DNA of 64,000 bases from Polynucleobacter sp. 73C-SIWE (GCF_018882465.1 NZ_JACVOK010000001.1:744001-808000), one strand, 5' to 3'. Counted from the first letter of the stretch, positions 9,660 to 19,897 are shown. A program made the numbers and translations. Notes: a model not told the origin generated them from the letters alone.

Positions 9660-10280
9660 ATGAACACGCATTTATCCTCTACCCATACCATTGCCGCTGG
9701 CGCTGCTTGCCGAGGGATTAATCATGTATTAGGTAGTGAGCCATGGGCATCTGCAGAATTAGCGAAGCATGCTGGCAAAACAATATTGCTTGGATTACCA
9801 CTCGGCGAGCTTTGCTTTGAGATTGCGCCTACTGGTTTCTTGAATACTCTTAAGGAAGCCCATAATCCTTCTCTCACTCTCGAGGTTTCAAGTAAGGCCT
9901 TAGGAGACTTAGCAGGAAGTTCGGGTGGTTTGCGTGAGCAAGCTTTCAAAGCTGTAAAAATTACTGGTGATGCAGATTTAGCTCAGTTAATAGGTCGCTT
10001 AGCAGGTCAGTTACGCTGGGAATACGAAGAAGATTTAGCTCGCCTGGTTGGTGATGCGCCAGCAAACTTTGCTGTACGACAAGGTAAGAAGTTTGTCTCC
10101 GCATCTCGTTCTGCTGCCTCTGATTTACTGGAAAATGTGATTGAGTATGTCAGTGAAGAAAGAAAAGTACTTTTGAATAAACGAGACTTTATGGCGCATA
10201 AATCTGAATTGAATGATTTGCGTGAATCAGTAGACCGCTTAGAAAAGCGTATTCAATTCTTAGAGCAAAAGGCTAGATAA
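9660..10280 (+). CDS. ubiJ: Ubiquinone biosynthesis accessory factor UbiJ (SCP2-like)
   Basis: A 206-residue protein of the SCP2/UbiJ family, a lipid-binding accessory factor of the soluble aerobic ubiquinone complex. The N-terminal SCP2-like part includes INHVLGSEPWA near residue 20, HAGKTILLGLPLGE near 40 and ALGDLAGSSGG near 80. The C-terminal part has EEDLARLVGDAPAN around 125 and ends in a charged coiled coil (SELNDLRESVDRLEKRIQFL) typical of UbiJ. The ATG at 9660 lies six bases after a terminator T-run and has no Shine-Dalgarno. An upstream TTG at 9624 would run through the hairpin and is less likely. ubiB follows after three bases. Confidence 0.88.
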   Translation: MNTHLSSTHTIAAGAACRGINHVLGSEPWASAELAKHAGKTILLGLPLGELCFEIAPTGFLNTLKEAHNPSLTLEVSSKALGDLAGSSGGLREQAFKAVKITGDADLAQLIGRLAGQLRWEYEEDLARLVGDAPANFAVRQGKKFVSASRSAASDLLENVIEYVSEERKVLLNKRDFMAHKSELNDLRESVDRLEKRIQFLEQKAR

Positions 10281-10283
10281 ATC

Positions 10284-11870
10284 GTGCGTCGAATGGCTCG
10301 CCTCTTCTTTATCTTCTTTACTGCTTGGCGTTATGGCTTGCTCCCCCTCTTGCGCGACATTCTTAAGCCCGGGGTTAGTAAGGGTGCTCTCACAGTAATC
10401 TGCTGGACTTCACCTGGTGGCGATTTGCCAAGAGGTCAGCGTATTCGTTTGACGCTAGAAGCTCTTGGACCAATCTTCGTGAAATTTGGGCAAGTGCTTT
10501 CTACACGTCGAGATTTGTTGCCAGAAGATATTGCTAATGAGTTAGCAAAGTTACAAGATCAGGTTCCGCCGTTCTCTAATGAGGAATCTCGGCGCTTAAT
10601 TGAGAAAGCGCTTGGCCAGCCGATTGAAGAAGTCTTCATTAGCTTTGATGCTACGCCAGTAGCGAGCGCTTCAGTTGCTCAAGTGCATTTCGGAACCTTG
10701 CACGCTACTGAAAAACATCCCGAGTGGGAAGGTAAGGCTGTAGCCATCAAAGTCTTGCGCCCTGGCATTCTGCCGGTGATTGAAGGTGATCTTGCCTTAA
10801 TGTATGACTTGGCAAAGATTATTGAAAAAAGTTCTGAGGATGGTCGTCGATTAAAACCACGCGAGAACGTTGCCGAGTTCGATACTTATCTGCATGATGA
10901 ATTAGATCTGATGCGTGAAGCAGCAAATGCCAGTCAACTGCGCCGGCAATTTACAGGCTCGAATCAGTTGATGATCCCTGAAATGTATTGGGATCTGTGC
11001 CACACCAATGTCATCGTGATGGAGAGGATGTATGGCATCTCCATTGGCAGAACTACAGAGTTACGAGCAGCTGGAGTAGATTTTAAAAAACTAGCTGCCG
11101 ATGGCGTAGAGATTTTTTTCACGCAAGTGTTTGAGCACGGATTTTTCCATGCAGATATGCATCCTGGAAATATCATGATTAGCTTAGAGCCAGAAACATT
11201 CGGGCGCTTTATCTCACTGGACTTCGGTATTGTGGGCGCGCTGAGCGAGTCTGATAAAAATTATCTCGCACTGAATTTCTTGGCATTCTTTAACCGGGAT
11301 TACCGTCGGGTTGCGGAGTTGCATATTGAATCCGGATGGGTCCCCGCCAATACTCGGGTTGAAGAATTAGAGGGGGCAGTACGTTCAGTTTGTGAGCCAT
11401 ACTTTGATCGTCCTCTCAAAGAAATTTCTTTAGGCATTGTGTTGATGCGTTTATTCCAAACATCGCGCCGCTTCAAAGTAGAAATTCAGCCACAGTTAAC
11501 GCTCTTGCAAAAAACCCTTTTGAACGTTGAGGGACTGGCCCGCGAATTAGATCCCGATCTAGACCTTTGGAAAACTGCCAAGCCTATTTTGGAAAAATGG
11601 ATTAGCAAGCAGTTGGGCTGGCGCGGCTTGATCGATGGCTTGAAGGAAGAGGCGCCTTCCTGGGCCAAGATTTTGCCAACTTTGCCTCGCTTGATTGCTG
11701 ATGCCCTTGTTCAAGGTCGCAATCAGACAAAAGACCAAAATGGCGAGTTAGAGGTCTTAAAGGCACTTTTGGCTGAGGAAAGACGTACTCACCGTCTTCT
11801 GGTGGGTGCTTTGCTCTTTGCTGGGGGCTTTTTGGCCGGAATTTTGATCATCGGCCTAGGCATTTATTAG
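10284..11870 (+). CDS. ubiB: Ubiquinone biosynthesis regulatory protein kinase UbiB
   Basis: A 528-residue ADCK/UbiB atypical kinase or ATPase needed for ubiquinone synthesis. The diagnostic KxGQ motif is KFGQ at 67-70, followed by [10 protein letters not shown]. The alanine-rich nucleotide loop appears as [11 protein letters not shown], and VAIKVLRPG holds the ATP lysine. The catalytic block is [15 protein letters not shown], with the metal-binding DFG in SLDFGIVG. The C-terminus ends in a transmembrane helix ([19 protein letters not shown]), giving membrane anchoring. It starts at GTG three bases after ubiJ. Length and motifs are complete. Confidence 0.96.
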   Translation: MRRMARLFFIFFTAWRYGLLPLLRDILKPGVSKGALTVICWTSPGGDLPRGQRIRLTLEALGPIFVKFGQVLSTRRDLLPEDIANELAKLQDQVPPFSNEESRRLIEKALGQPIEEVFISFDATPVASASVAQVHFGTLHATEKHPEWEGKAVAIKVLRPGILPVIEGDLALMYDLAKIIEKSSEDGRRLKPRENVAEFDTYLHDELDLMREAANASQLRRQFTGSNQLMIPEMYWDLCHTNVIVMERMYGISIGRTTELRAAGVDFKKLAADGVEIFFTQVFEHGFFHADMHPGNIMISLEPETFGRFISLDFGIVGALSESDKNYLALNFLAFFNRDYRRVAELHIESGWVPANTRVEELEGAVRSVCEPYFDRPLKEISLGIVLMRLFQTSRRFKVEIQPQLTLLQKTLLNVEGLARELDPDLDLWKTAKPILEKWISKQLGWRGLIDGLKEEAPSWAKILPTLPRLIADALVQGRNQTKDQNGELEVLKALLAEERRTHRLLVGALLFAGGFLAGILIIGLGIY

Positions 11871-11922
11871 TCTTTAGATGCTTGGCCTCTAAACCGCTAA
11901 AATAGCGGGCTAGGCAGAACAC

Positions 11923-12576
11923 ATGAAAAAATACTTTATAGCAGGCATCCTTGTTTGGGCACCACTATCGATCACCGTTTGGGTGATTGCGTGGGGCTTG
12001 GGTTTGCTCGATGGTGTTTTTGGGTCAGTCATGCATGCCATCATGGTGGTTCTTCCACGTGATGCGGCATTAGACGTACAGCATTTCCGAGACTTGCCAG
12101 GTGTGGGAATTTTGATTGTGATTGCAGTCATTATGCTCACTGGATTGCTTGCGATTAGTTTTGCTGGCCAATGGTGGTTAAAGATTTGGGATAAGTTTGT
12201 AAACCGAATTCCAATTGTGCGTTCGATCTACTCGAGCGTTCAGCAAGTTTCATCTACTTTATTTTCTGGAAGTGGTCAGGCCTTTAGTAAAGCCCTATTG
12301 ATTCGCTATCCACACGCTGATTCTTGGGTCATCGCTTTTCAAACTGGAGTGCCAGCAAGAGAAGTTACAGCGAAATTGGGTGAGGATTATGTCAATGTAT
12401 TCTTACCGACTACCCCAAACCCAACCTCCGGTTTTTTTATGATTGTGCCGCGCGCACAAACGATTGAGCTTGAGATGAGCGTAGAGGAAGCATTGAAGCA
12501 TATTGTTTCTATGGGCTCTGTGCCACCCAATAGTTCTAGTGGTTTGACTCCACCACAGTCACCACGCCATTTTTGA
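11923..12576 (+). CDS. DUF502 inner-membrane protein
   Basis: A 217-residue membrane protein. The first helix (residues 4-25, FIAGILVWAPLSITVWVIA) and a second (about 62-85, GILIVIAVIMLTGLLAISFA) flank a short loop. After them comes the conserved DUF502 stretch NRIPIVRSIYSSVQQVSSTL near residue 103, then VFLPTTPNPTSGFFMIVP near 163. Members are also called COG2928; the function is not established. It precedes aspS by 16 bases, as in other Betaproteobacteria. The spacer before the gene contains CCGCTA-AAA-TAGCGG, a small inverted repeat around 11893-11908. Confidence 0.85.
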   Translation: MKKYFIAGILVWAPLSITVWVIAWGLGLLDGVFGSVMHAIMVVLPRDAALDVQHFRDLPGVGILIVIAVIMLTGLLAISFAGQWWLKIWDKFVNRIPIVRSIYSSVQQVSSTLFSGSGQAFSKALLIRYPHADSWVIAFQTGVPAREVTAKLGEDYVNVFLPTTPNPTSGFFMIVPRAQTIELEMSVEEALKHIVSMGSVPPNSSSGLTPPQSPRHF

Positions 12577-12592
12577 TTTATAGGAAATTGTT

Positions 12593-14392
12593 ATGTCGAT
12601 GCGAAGCCATACCTGCGGACAGGTAACCGATTCACTGATTGGTAAAGAAGTCACCCTTGCTGGATGGGTTAATCGCCGTCGTGATCACGGAGGCGTGATT
12701 TTTATTGACTTGCGTGACCGTGAGGGCTTTGTCCAGGTAGTGTGTGATCCAGATCGTCCTGAGATGTTTGCTTTAGCTGAGCAAGTACGCAGTGAGTTTT
12801 GCATCCAGATTAAAGGACTCGTGCGCGCACGTCCTGCTGGCACAGAAAATGCTGATTTGGTGAGTGGAAAGGTAGAAATTCTTTGTCACGAGCTTGTGAT
12901 TTTGAATGCTTCTGTAACCCCTCCATTTCAGATTGATGATGAAAACTTATCCGAGACAACTCGGCTTACTCATCGTGTCTTAGATTTACGCCGTCCACAA
13001 ATGCAAAAGAATTTGCGTTTGCGTTACAACGTTGCGATGGAGTGCCGTCGATATTTAGACGATGCTGGTTTTATTGATATCGAAACACCGATGTTGACCA
13101 AGAGCACTCCAGAAGGTGCGCGTGATTATTTGGTTCCTTCACGGGTTCATGATGGTCAATTCTTTGCATTGCCACAGTCGCCACAATTATTTAAGCAGTT
13201 ATTGATGGTGGCCGGCTTTGACCGTTACTATCAAATCACTAAATGCTTCCGCGATGAAGACTTGCGCGCGGATCGTCAGCCTGAATTTACGCAGATTGAC
13301 TGTGAAACAGCATTCTTAAGTGAATTAGAAATTCGTGAGCTCTTTGAAAACATGATCCGTCATATTTTCAAGAAGACGATGAATGTCGAGCTGCCTAACC
13401 CATTCCCAACCATGCCTTACTCAGAAGGTATGGCGCGCTTCGGATCTGACAAACCAGATCTACGGGTCAACTTTGAGTTCACCGAGTTGACTGATTTGAT
13501 GAAAGACGTTGATTTCAAGGTCTTCTCCGGCGCTGCTAATCAAGAAGGCGGCCGTGTTGTAGGTTTATGCGTGCCGGGTGGCGCAGAGATAAGCCGAAGT
13601 GAAATTGATGACTACACCCAGTTTGTCAGCATCTATGGCGCCAAAGGTTTAGCCTGGATTAAGGTGAATTCGATTGCTGAAGGTCGCAATGGTTTGCAAT
13701 CCCCCATCGTGAAGAATCTTCATGATGCAGCGATCGAGGGGATTCTGAAGCGCACTGGGGCAAAAGATGGCGACATCATTTTCTTTGGTGCTGATAAAGA
13801 AAAAGTAGTGAATGATGCCATTGGCAATTTACGTCTACGCATTGGTCAATCTGCCTGGGGTAAAGGACATGGGCTCTTTACTGAAGGTTGGAAGCCATTG
13901 TGGGTCGTTGATTTCCCAATGTTTGATTACGACGAAGGTGAAGCGCGTTGGGTAGCTTGTCACCATCCGTTTACCAGCCCCAAAGATGAGCATATGAAGT
14001 ATTTGGAGTCTGATCCAGGTAAGTGCTTGGCAAAAGCTTATGACATGGTTCTCAATGGCAGTGAAATTGGTGGAGGCTCAGTACGTATTCATCAAGAGGC
14101 TGTTCAGAGTCAAGTATTTCGTGCCTTGAAGATTGGTGCTGAAGAGGCGCAAGCCAAATTTGGTTTCCTGTTAGATGCCCTTCAATATGGCGCTCCTCCA
14201 CATGGTGGTATCGCTTTTGGTCTTGATCGCATCGTAACAATGATGACCGGTGCTGAATCCATTCGTGATGTGATTGCTTTCCCTAAGACACAGCGTGCGC
14301 AGTGCTTATTGACTCAAGCTCCTAGTCCAGTAGATGAGCGTCAGTTACGTGAGTTACATATCCGTTTACGCCAAGCCGCTCCTGCTGCTTAA
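12593..14392 (+). CDS. aspS: Aspartyl-tRNA synthetase
   Basis: Class IIb aminoacyl-tRNA synthetase of 599 residues, the normal bacterial length including the GAD insertion. An OB-fold anticodon-binding domain is at 1-110 ([19 protein letters not shown]). Motif 2 is [18 protein letters not shown] near residue 217, and the bacterial GAD insertion spans roughly 290-410. Motif 3 is [13 protein letters not shown] near 540. Whether the enzyme is discriminating or also charges tRNA-Asn cannot be decided here. It sits between the DUF502 gene and nudB. A perfect inverted repeat spans its stop codon. Confidence 0.97.
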   Translation: MSMRSHTCGQVTDSLIGKEVTLAGWVNRRRDHGGVIFIDLRDREGFVQVVCDPDRPEMFALAEQVRSEFCIQIKGLVRARPAGTENADLVSGKVEILCHELVILNASVTPPFQIDDENLSETTRLTHRVLDLRRPQMQKNLRLRYNVAMECRRYLDDAGFIDIETPMLTKSTPEGARDYLVPSRVHDGQFFALPQSPQLFKQLLMVAGFDRYYQITKCFRDEDLRADRQPEFTQIDCETAFLSELEIRELFENMIRHIFKKTMNVELPNPFPTMPYSEGMARFGSDKPDLRVNFEFTELTDLMKDVDFKVFSGAANQEGGRVVGLCVPGGAEISRSEIDDYTQFVSIYGAKGLAWIKVNSIAEGRNGLQSPIVKNLHDAAIEGILKRTGAKDGDIIFFGADKEKVVNDAIGNLRLRIGQSAWGKGHGLFTEGWKPLWVVDFPMFDYDEGEARWVACHHPFTSPKDEHMKYLESDPGKCLAKAYDMVLNGSEIGGGSVRIHQEAVQSQVFRALKIGAEEAQAKFGFLLDALQYGAPPHGGIAFGLDRIVTMMTGAESIRDVIAFPKTQRAQCLLTQAPSPVDERQLRELHIRLRQAAPAA

Positions 14393-14407
14393 AACATTTT
14401 AAGCAGC
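14384..14407 (+). other. Perfect stem-loop spanning the aspS stop codon
   Basis: GCTGCTTAAAA at 14384-14394 and TTTTAAGCAGC at 14397-14407 are perfect 11-bp arms around a two-base loop, enclosing the TAA at 14390-14392. No T-run follows. It may be an mRNA-stability or partial-termination element between aspS and nudB. Confidence 0.55.
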
Positions 14408-14414
14408 ACCTATC

Positions 14415-14864
14415 TTGAAAATCCCCATTTCGGTTTTAGTAGTTATTTACAAATCGAATAGGGATGTTTTATTGATAGAACGCGCAGATCGTCCGGGCTT
14501 CTGGCAATCGGTTACTGGCAGCTTAGATGCTTTGGATGAAGATCTTGCCTTAGCAGCTACTCGTGAGGTTTTTGAAGAAACGGGTATTGCAGTAGATCAG
14601 CTTGCTGCTGGATCTTTGCGCAATTTGCACCATCAAATTGAGTATGAAATTTATCCAGATTGGCGTTTTCGTTATGCGCCTGGCGTTACTCGCAATATCG
14701 AGCATTGGTTTGCGCTCGAAGTCCCAGAAAATATTCAAATCCAGCTTTCTCCTAGAGAGCATGTCGCGTTTCAATGGCTGCCTTTCGAAGAGGCTGCTAA
14801 GAAATGTTTTTCCCGTAGCAATGGCGACGCTATTCTTAAATTCTTTTCCGAGAAGAAGGAATAA
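14415..14864 (+). CDS. nudB: Dihydroneopterin triphosphate diphosphatase (Nudix)
   Basis: A 149-residue Nudix hydrolase that removes pyrophosphate from dihydroneopterin triphosphate in folate synthesis. The N-terminal ISVLVVIYKSN and the FWQSVTGSLDALDE block match NudB. The Nudix helix is REVFEETGI, with one extra residue between the glycine and first glutamate compared with the usual spacing. FRYAPGVTRNIEHWFAL, near residue 77, is a NudB-specific signature. The start is TTG: an in-frame TAA ends at 14402 and no ATG or GTG lies between. No clear ribosome-binding site is present, so expression may depend on aspS readthrough. Confidence 0.9.
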   Translation: MKIPISVLVVIYKSNRDVLLIERADRPGFWQSVTGSLDALDEDLALAATREVFEETGIAVDQLAAGSLRNLHHQIEYEIYPDWRFRYAPGVTRNIEHWFALEVPENIQIQLSPREHVAFQWLPFEEAAKKCFSRSNGDAILKFFSEKKE

Positions 14865-14873
14865 GATAGAGCG

Positions 14874-16697
14874 ATGAGACCATCATCGGGACACCACCAT
14901 GGAAGTACATACTCCAAGCCCACACAGGGAAGTGATTGGAAGGTTATTCGCGATTTAATTCCTTATTTACTGGAATATAAATTTAGAGTTGCAATTGCTC
15001 TCGCTTGTTTAGTAGCTGCTAAGGTTACCAATCTTGGCATCCCCATTTTGCTTAAGCGTTTAATTGATGATTTAAACCTCAAGGCAGACTCTCCACAGGT
15101 CTTGCTCGTAGTTCCAGTGGCACTCATTCTGGCTTATGGGCTCCTCCGAATGGCTGCATCCTTGTTTGCTGAGTTGCGTGAGTTTCTCTTTGCCAGAGTG
15201 ACCCAAAATGCTGTCCGTAAGGTAGCTCTGCAGGTCTTTGAGCACTTGCACGCCTTAGCACTAAGCTTTCATCTGGCTCGTCAAACCGGAGGCGTCAGTC
15301 GGGATATTGAGCGTGGTACTCGCGGCATTCAGTCGCTGATTTCGTATTCGCTCTATAGCATCCTGCCAACACTAGTTGAATTCATGTTGGTCTTGGGCTA
15401 TTTGGCTTATTCATATGATATTTGGTTTGCAGCCATTACTTTATGCGCCTTGGTTTTCTACATTGTATTTACTGTAGTAGTAACAGAGTGGCGCACCCAT
15501 TTTCGTAAGACCATGAATGACATGGATTCAAAGGCAAATCAGAAAGCCATTGATTCATTATTAAATTTTGAGACTGTGAAGTATTTTGGTAATGAGGCTT
15601 TTGAGGCTAGTCGTTACGATAAAAATTTAGTGCGCTACCAAGCTGCTGCTATTAAGTCGCAAAAATCTTTAGCAGTCCTCAACTTTGGCCAGCAAACAAT
15701 CATCGCTATTGGCTTAGTCTTAATTTTGTGGCGCGCTACGCTCGGTGTAGTAGATGGCACCATGACTCTTGGCGACCTAGTCCTGGTAAATACTTTAATG
15801 ATCCAGCTGTATATTCCCCTCAATTTCCTGGGTGTGATTTATCGCGAGATCAAACAATCTCTGACAGACATGGAGCGGATGTTCTCCCTACTCAATACTG
15901 ATAAAGAAATTTCCGATTCACCTAACGCGCATCCTTTGCAGATTGATAATCATGGTCATGGCCCAGATGTTTGCTTTGAAAATGTCTCTTTCCACTATGA
16001 CGCTAAGCGTGAAATTCTTCGTGATGTGAGTTTCACTATTCCGGCAGGAACGATTACTGCGGTGGTTGGACAAAGTGGTGCAGGTAAGAGTACTTTAGCG
16101 AGATTGTTATTCCGTTTTTACGATGTGCAGTCTGGCAAGATCTTGATTGATCATCAAAATATCCAAGATGTGATGCAAGCTAGCCTACGTAAAGCGATCG
16201 GCATCGTGCCACAAGATACGGTCTTATTTAACGACACTATTGGCTATAACATTGCTTATGGCAATCCTTCTGCCTCAATCGAAGAGGTGCACGAAGCTGC
16301 CAGAGCGGCACAAATTGATAGTTTTATTAAACGCCTGCCAGACGGCTACGATACCCAGGTAGGCGAGAGGGGCTTGAAGCTTTCTGGTGGTGAAAAGCAG
16401 CGTGTAGCAATTGCGCGTACTTTATTGAAAAAGCCAGCAATGCTGATTTTTGATGAAGCAACTTCTGCCTTAGATTCCAAGACGGAAAGGGCTTTTCAGG
16501 AAGAATTGCTTGGCCTAGCTAAAAATCGCACCACTCTGATCATTGCACATAGGCTATCTACCATTATTCATGCCGATCAAATTCTGGTCATGGAGCATGG
16601 GCAAATCGTTGAGCGGGGCACTCATCTAGAGTTGTTGGCAGCCCAGGGAAAATATGCTGAGATGTGGCAAATGCAAGAACGCGCTGCTCTTGATTAG
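14874..16697 (+). CDS. Atm1-type ABC exporter (permease fused to ATPase)
   Basis: A 607-residue half-transporter. The N-terminal part (about 30-330) has six membrane helices. The stretch [20 protein letters not shown] near residue 318 is typical of the Atm1/HMT1 group, which exports glutathione-linked persulphides or metal conjugates. The ATPase domain has Walker [10 protein letters not shown] near residue 399, signature LSGGEKQR near 502 and Walker [13 protein letters not shown] near 525. The N-terminus is histidine-rich ([11 protein letters not shown]), which might bind metal. It starts nine bases after nudB. The domain type is certain; the cargo is inferred from family resemblance only. 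Confidence 0.87.
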   Translation: MRPSSGHHHGSTYSKPTQGSDWKVIRDLIPYLLEYKFRVAIALACLVAAKVTNLGIPILLKRLIDDLNLKADSPQVLLVVPVALILAYGLLRMAASLFAELREFLFARVTQNAVRKVALQVFEHLHALALSFHLARQTGGVSRDIERGTRGIQSLISYSLYSILPTLVEFMLVLGYLAYSYDIWFAAITLCALVFYIVFTVVVTEWRTHFRKTMNDMDSKANQKAIDSLLNFETVKYFGNEAFEASRYDKNLVRYQAAAIKSQKSLAVLNFGQQTIIAIGLVLILWRATLGVVDGTMTLGDLVLVNTLMIQLYIPLNFLGVIYREIKQSLTDMERMFSLLNTDKEISDSPNAHPLQIDNHGHGPDVCFENVSFHYDAKREILRDVSFTIPAGTITAVVGQSGAGKSTLARLLFRFYDVQSGKILIDHQNIQDVMQASLRKAIGIVPQDTVLFNDTIGYNIAYGNPSASIEEVHEAARAAQIDSFIKRLPDGYDTQVGERGLKLSGGEKQRVAIARTLLKKPAMLIFDEATSALDSKTERAFQEELLGLAKNRTTLIIAHRLSTIIHADQILVMEHGQIVERGTHLELLAAQGKYAEMWQMQERAALD

Positions 16698-16706
16698 AAT
16701 ATCTGG

Positions 16707-18050
16707 ATGACTCAAGACAATACCCAGCAAATTTCTACTGAAGGCATTTTAAAAAATGCCTTTGCAGCTGCTGTGGCTGTGGCTGATCCTCAAGTCATCG
16801 TCCCACAATATTTAGCGAAGATATTTCCGATTGGCGAGGAGCCTAAAGGTAGATGCTTAGTGGTGGGGGCCGGCAAGGCTAGTGCTTCAATGGCTAGCGC
16901 ATTTGAGGCTTATGCAAAAAAACATTGGCCTCAAGTCAATCTAGAGGGCGTAGTGCTAACCCGTTATGGACATGCATCACCTACAAGTCATATTCAAATT
17001 ATTGAAGCCGGTCATCCGGTGCCTGATCAGGCAGGGATGGATGGTGCTAAAGCGATCTATGCATTAACTCAGCAATTAGAACCGGGCGATGTACTCATTG
17101 CCCTCGTTTCTGGTGGTGGCTCAAGCTTATTGACCTTGCCGCAAGAAGGCATCACGATTGATGACATGCGCAAGACCACAGAGGCTTTATTGCGAAGCGG
17201 TGCCCCGATTGAAGAGATGAATATTGTTCGCAAACATTTATCTGCAATCTTGGGAGGCAATTTAGCAAGGGTTGCTATAGCCCGTGGCGCACGTGTAGAG
17301 GCATTACTAATATCTGACGTGACTGGTGATTCGCCAGCAGATATCGCTAGTGGGCCCTGTGCAGCAGACTATTCCACTTACCGAGATGCCTTAGCTATCT
17401 TTGAAAAATATGGCTTAGGTAAAAATGACATTCCTGCATCCGTTCTCAATCACCTGCAGCAAGGGCTTGTAGGAGAAAAACCAGAGACCTTAAAAGATGC
17501 TGATTTGGTAAATGCCCAAGTAGCTAATCATGTCATTGCCACTGCTTATAAAAGTTTAGAAGCCGCAGCAGATTATGTTCGTAGTCAAGGCTATGAAGCT
17601 ATTGTTCTGGGAGACACGATTACTGGCGAAGCACAAACAGTTGGCGTGACTCAGGCACAACTAGCTAGAGAACATGTATCTCAACTAACTGATAAACCGC
17701 TGGCATTGATTTCTGGTGGTGAATGTACAGTCACCATCCCTGCTGGCGTTAAAGGTCGAGGAGGTCGTTGTAGTGAATACCTCCTCTCACTTTTTGCTGC
17801 CTCAAAAGATTTATCTAATCTAGCAGCCTTAGCTGCGGATACCGATGGTATTGATGGCAGTGAAAAAAATGCGGGTGCATGGTTTACAGGTGATATTCGC
17901 AAAGCTAGTTTGGATCAGGGAATGATGCCGGAGTCATTCTTGTCTGCCCATGATTGCTATGGCTTCTTTGCAGAATTAGATGCTTTAGTGGAAACTGGTC
18001 CTACACTTACCAATGTGAATGATTTCCGCATCATTTTGCTCAATAAATAA
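16707..18050 (+). CDS. Glycerate 2-kinase, MOFRL family (GckA/TtuD type)
   Basis: A 447-residue kinase phosphorylating D-glycerate to 2-phosphoglycerate. Family blocks are VVGAGKASASMASAFE near residue 52, GHPVPDQAGMDGA near 103, ALVSGGGSSLLTLP near 131, VRKHLSAILGGNLAR near 174 and LISDVTGDSPADIASGP near 200. The C-terminal MOFRL domain has ISGGECTVTIP and GRGGRCSEYLLSL around 335-360, then AADTDGIDGS. It follows the ABC exporter by nine bases and ends two bases before pyrC, so it is probably co-transcribed with both. It would feed glycerate from glyoxylate or tartronate metabolism into glycolysis; no partner genes lie beside it. Confidence 0.92.
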   Translation: MTQDNTQQISTEGILKNAFAAAVAVADPQVIVPQYLAKIFPIGEEPKGRCLVVGAGKASASMASAFEAYAKKHWPQVNLEGVVLTRYGHASPTSHIQIIEAGHPVPDQAGMDGAKAIYALTQQLEPGDVLIALVSGGGSSLLTLPQEGITIDDMRKTTEALLRSGAPIEEMNIVRKHLSAILGGNLARVAIARGARVEALLISDVTGDSPADIASGPCAADYSTYRDALAIFEKYGLGKNDIPASVLNHLQQGLVGEKPETLKDADLVNAQVANHVIATAYKSLEAAADYVRSQGYEAIVLGDTITGEAQTVGVTQAQLAREHVSQLTDKPLALISGGECTVTIPAGVKGRGGRCSEYLLSLFAASKDLSNLAALAADTDGIDGSEKNAGAWFTGDIRKASLDQGMMPESFLSAHDCYGFFAELDALVETGPTLTNVNDFRIILLNK

Positions 18051-18052
18051 AC

Positions 18053-19111
18053 ATGCCTAACAGCCCAACACAAATCGAACTGATTCAGCCAGATGATTGG
18101 CATTTGCATATCCGTGATGGCGAAGTGATGAAGGATGTCTTGGCTGATACTGCACGTCAGTTTGCTCGTGCGATCATCATGCCGAATTTGAAGCCGCCAG
18201 TTACCACTGTAGATCTGGCAAATGCATATCGGGCGCGAATCGAAGCGAGTCTGAAGTCTCTGGGCGTAACTAGCTTTACACCATTGATGACCCTGTATCT
18301 CACAGACAATACTTCTGCCGATGAAGTGCGTAAAGCTAAAGAACAGGGCATTACCGGAATCAAGCTATACCCTGCGGGTGCTACTACCAATAGTGATTCA
18401 GGGGTAAGTGATATCAAGCATTGCTATAAAGCTTTGGAAGCAATGCAAGCTGTCGGAATGCCGCTCTTGGTTCATGGTGAAGTGACTCATGCTGATATCG
18501 ATATCTTTGATCGTGAAGCGGTGTTCATTGATACTGTTCTTGAGCCTTTGCGTAAAGTTTTTCCTGAACTGAAAATTGTGTTTGAACACATTACGACTAA
18601 ACAAGCAGCACACTATGTTCGCGACGCTGCGACTGGTGGAAAAAATACCATTGCCGCTACCTTGACTCCACAACATTTACTGATGAACCGTAATGCCATT
18701 TTTTCTGGTGGGATTCGTCCGCACAATTATTGCTTGCCTGTGCTTAAGCGTGAAGAGCATCGTGTGGCATTGTTAGAGGCTGCTACTAGCGGTAATCCTC
18801 GTTTTTTCTTGGGCACTGATAGTGCGCCGCATGCCAAAGGCGCTAAAGAGGCAGCCTGTGGTTGTGCTGGTTGCTATAGCGCGTTTAATGCTCTTGGCTT
18901 ATATGCAGAGGCATTCGAGAGTGCCGGAAAATTAGATAAGTTAGAGGGATTTACCAGTTTCTTTGGTCCAGATTTTTATCATTTGCAGCGCAATAGTAAA
19001 AAAATTATCCTCGCTAAGCAGGCTCAAAAAATTCCTACTGAGCTACCGCTAGGCAATGACACAGTTGTTCCGCTACGCGCTGGCGAAACGATCGCCTGGT
19101 CTCTCGTTTAA
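18053..19111 (+). CDS. pyrC: Dihydroorotase, class II
   Basis: Third enzyme of pyrimidine synthesis, cyclising carbamoyl aspartate to dihydroorotate. The 352-residue length fits the short homodimeric E. coli PyrC class. Metal ligands are visible: WHLHIRDG (H17, H19), the carboxylated lysine in GIKLYPAGATTNSDSG near residue 103, HGEVTH near 139, FEHITT near 178, and the catalytic aspartate in GTDSAPHAKG near 254. ANAYRARI and PNLKPPVTT are also typical. The start codon lies three bases after the glycerate kinase stop. rnpB follows after about 50 bases. Confidence 0.96.
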   Translation: MPNSPTQIELIQPDDWHLHIRDGEVMKDVLADTARQFARAIIMPNLKPPVTTVDLANAYRARIEASLKSLGVTSFTPLMTLYLTDNTSADEVRKAKEQGITGIKLYPAGATTNSDSGVSDIKHCYKALEAMQAVGMPLLVHGEVTHADIDIFDREAVFIDTVLEPLRKVFPELKIVFEHITTKQAAHYVRDAATGGKNTIAATLTPQHLLMNRNAIFSGGIRPHNYCLPVLKREEHRVALLEAATSGNPRFFLGTDSAPHAKGAKEAACGCAGCYSAFNALGLYAEAFESAGKLDKLEGFTSFFGPDFYHLQRNSKKIILAKQAQKIPTELPLGNDTVVPLRAGETIAWSLV

Positions 19112-19162
19112 ATACACCCCTACCTTTTACAAGCCAATTTACTCTGACTGCGTTAGACTGCA

Positions 19163-19475
19163 GGCGCAGAGTCAATTGGGCAATCGCCGCCTCTTTATTG
19201 AGGGGGAGGAAAGTCCGGACTCCATAGGGAAGGGTGATGGCTAACGGCCATCCACGGCGACGTGAGGAATAGGGCCACAGAGACGAGCGTATTTAGTTAC
19301 GGTGAAACGCGGTAACCTCCACCCGGAGCAATCCCAAGTAAGCAGGCGATGAGGCGTCCCGCTGAGTCTGCGGGTAGGGAGCTTGAGCCGTCAGGTAACT
19401 GCCGGCCTAGAGGAATGATTGCCCCTAGATGCAAATCTAGGCGACAGAATCCGGCTTATCGATTGACTCTGCACT
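19163..19475 (+). ncRNA. rnpB: RNase P RNA (bacterial class A)
   Basis: Catalytic RNA of RNase P, about 313 bases. The ends define helix P1: GCAGAGTCAAT at 19166-19176 is fully complementary to ATTGACTCTGC at 19462-19472. The universal 5' core GAGGAAAGTCCGGACTCC lies just after 19205. CACAGAGACGAGCG follows near 19274, GGTGAAACGCGGTAACCTCC near 19300, GGAGCAA near 19325, and the 3' core ACAGAATCCGGCTTAT near 19445. The conserved regions occur in the right order. Exact ends are estimated to within a few bases. No terminator follows; the 3' end meets the stop codon of the convergent OsmC gene. Confidence 0.96.
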
Positions 19476-19897
19476 TATTCTGAAATGACTTCAATGCTGT
19501 AAGTCAGTTCTGCAGTTTTGGCGAGCATGGTGGTGGCTGAGCAGTATTTTTCGTGGGAAAGCTTTACGGCACGATCCACTTTAGCTTGATCAAGGTCTTT
19601 GCCTTTTACTGTGAAGTGCAAATTGATCTTCGTAAAGACTTTGGGGTCCTCAGTGGCTCTTTCGGCCTGGAGGGTTACGTCACAAGCAGAAATAGCCTGT
19701 CTGGCCCTTTGTAGGATTAAAACCACATCAAATGCTGAGCAGCCCCCAGCGCCAGCCAAAAGCAGCTCCATCGGTCTTGGAGCCAAGTTTCTGCCGCCCG
19801 CTTCGGGTGCTCCATCCATATTGACAAGGTGGCCACTGCCTGTTTCTGCAGAAAAAGCCATGCCGCTATTACCTAACCAAGATACTCGACATTCCAT
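19475..19897 (-). CDS. OsmC/Ohr family protein
   Basis: A 140-residue OsmC-fold protein, probably a thiol peroxidase acting on organic hydroperoxides. Both redox cysteines of the family are present: GAGGCSAFDVVLILQR near residue 53 and HEKYCSATTML near 117. PRPMELLLAGAGG is the conserved turn preceding the first cysteine. The most similar subgroup is the YhfA-like OsmC proteins, where peroxidase activity is less well established than for Ohr. It is convergent with rnpB, whose 3' end abuts its stop, and diverges from the small-RNA candidate at 20 kb. A second OsmC protein is encoded at 51.1 kb. Confidence 0.88.
   Translation of the reverse strand: MECRVSWLGNSGMAFSAETGSGHLVNMDGAPEAGGRNLAPRPMELLLAGAGGCSAFDVVLILQRARQAISACDVTLQAERATEDPKVFTKINLHFTVKGKDLDQAKVDRAVKLSHEKYCSATTMLAKTAELTYSIEVISE

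Noticed and set aside
9624..9660. ubiJ start at TTG 9624
   Set aside because: This start would make the terminator hairpin part of the coding sequence and add residues not seen in UbiJ.
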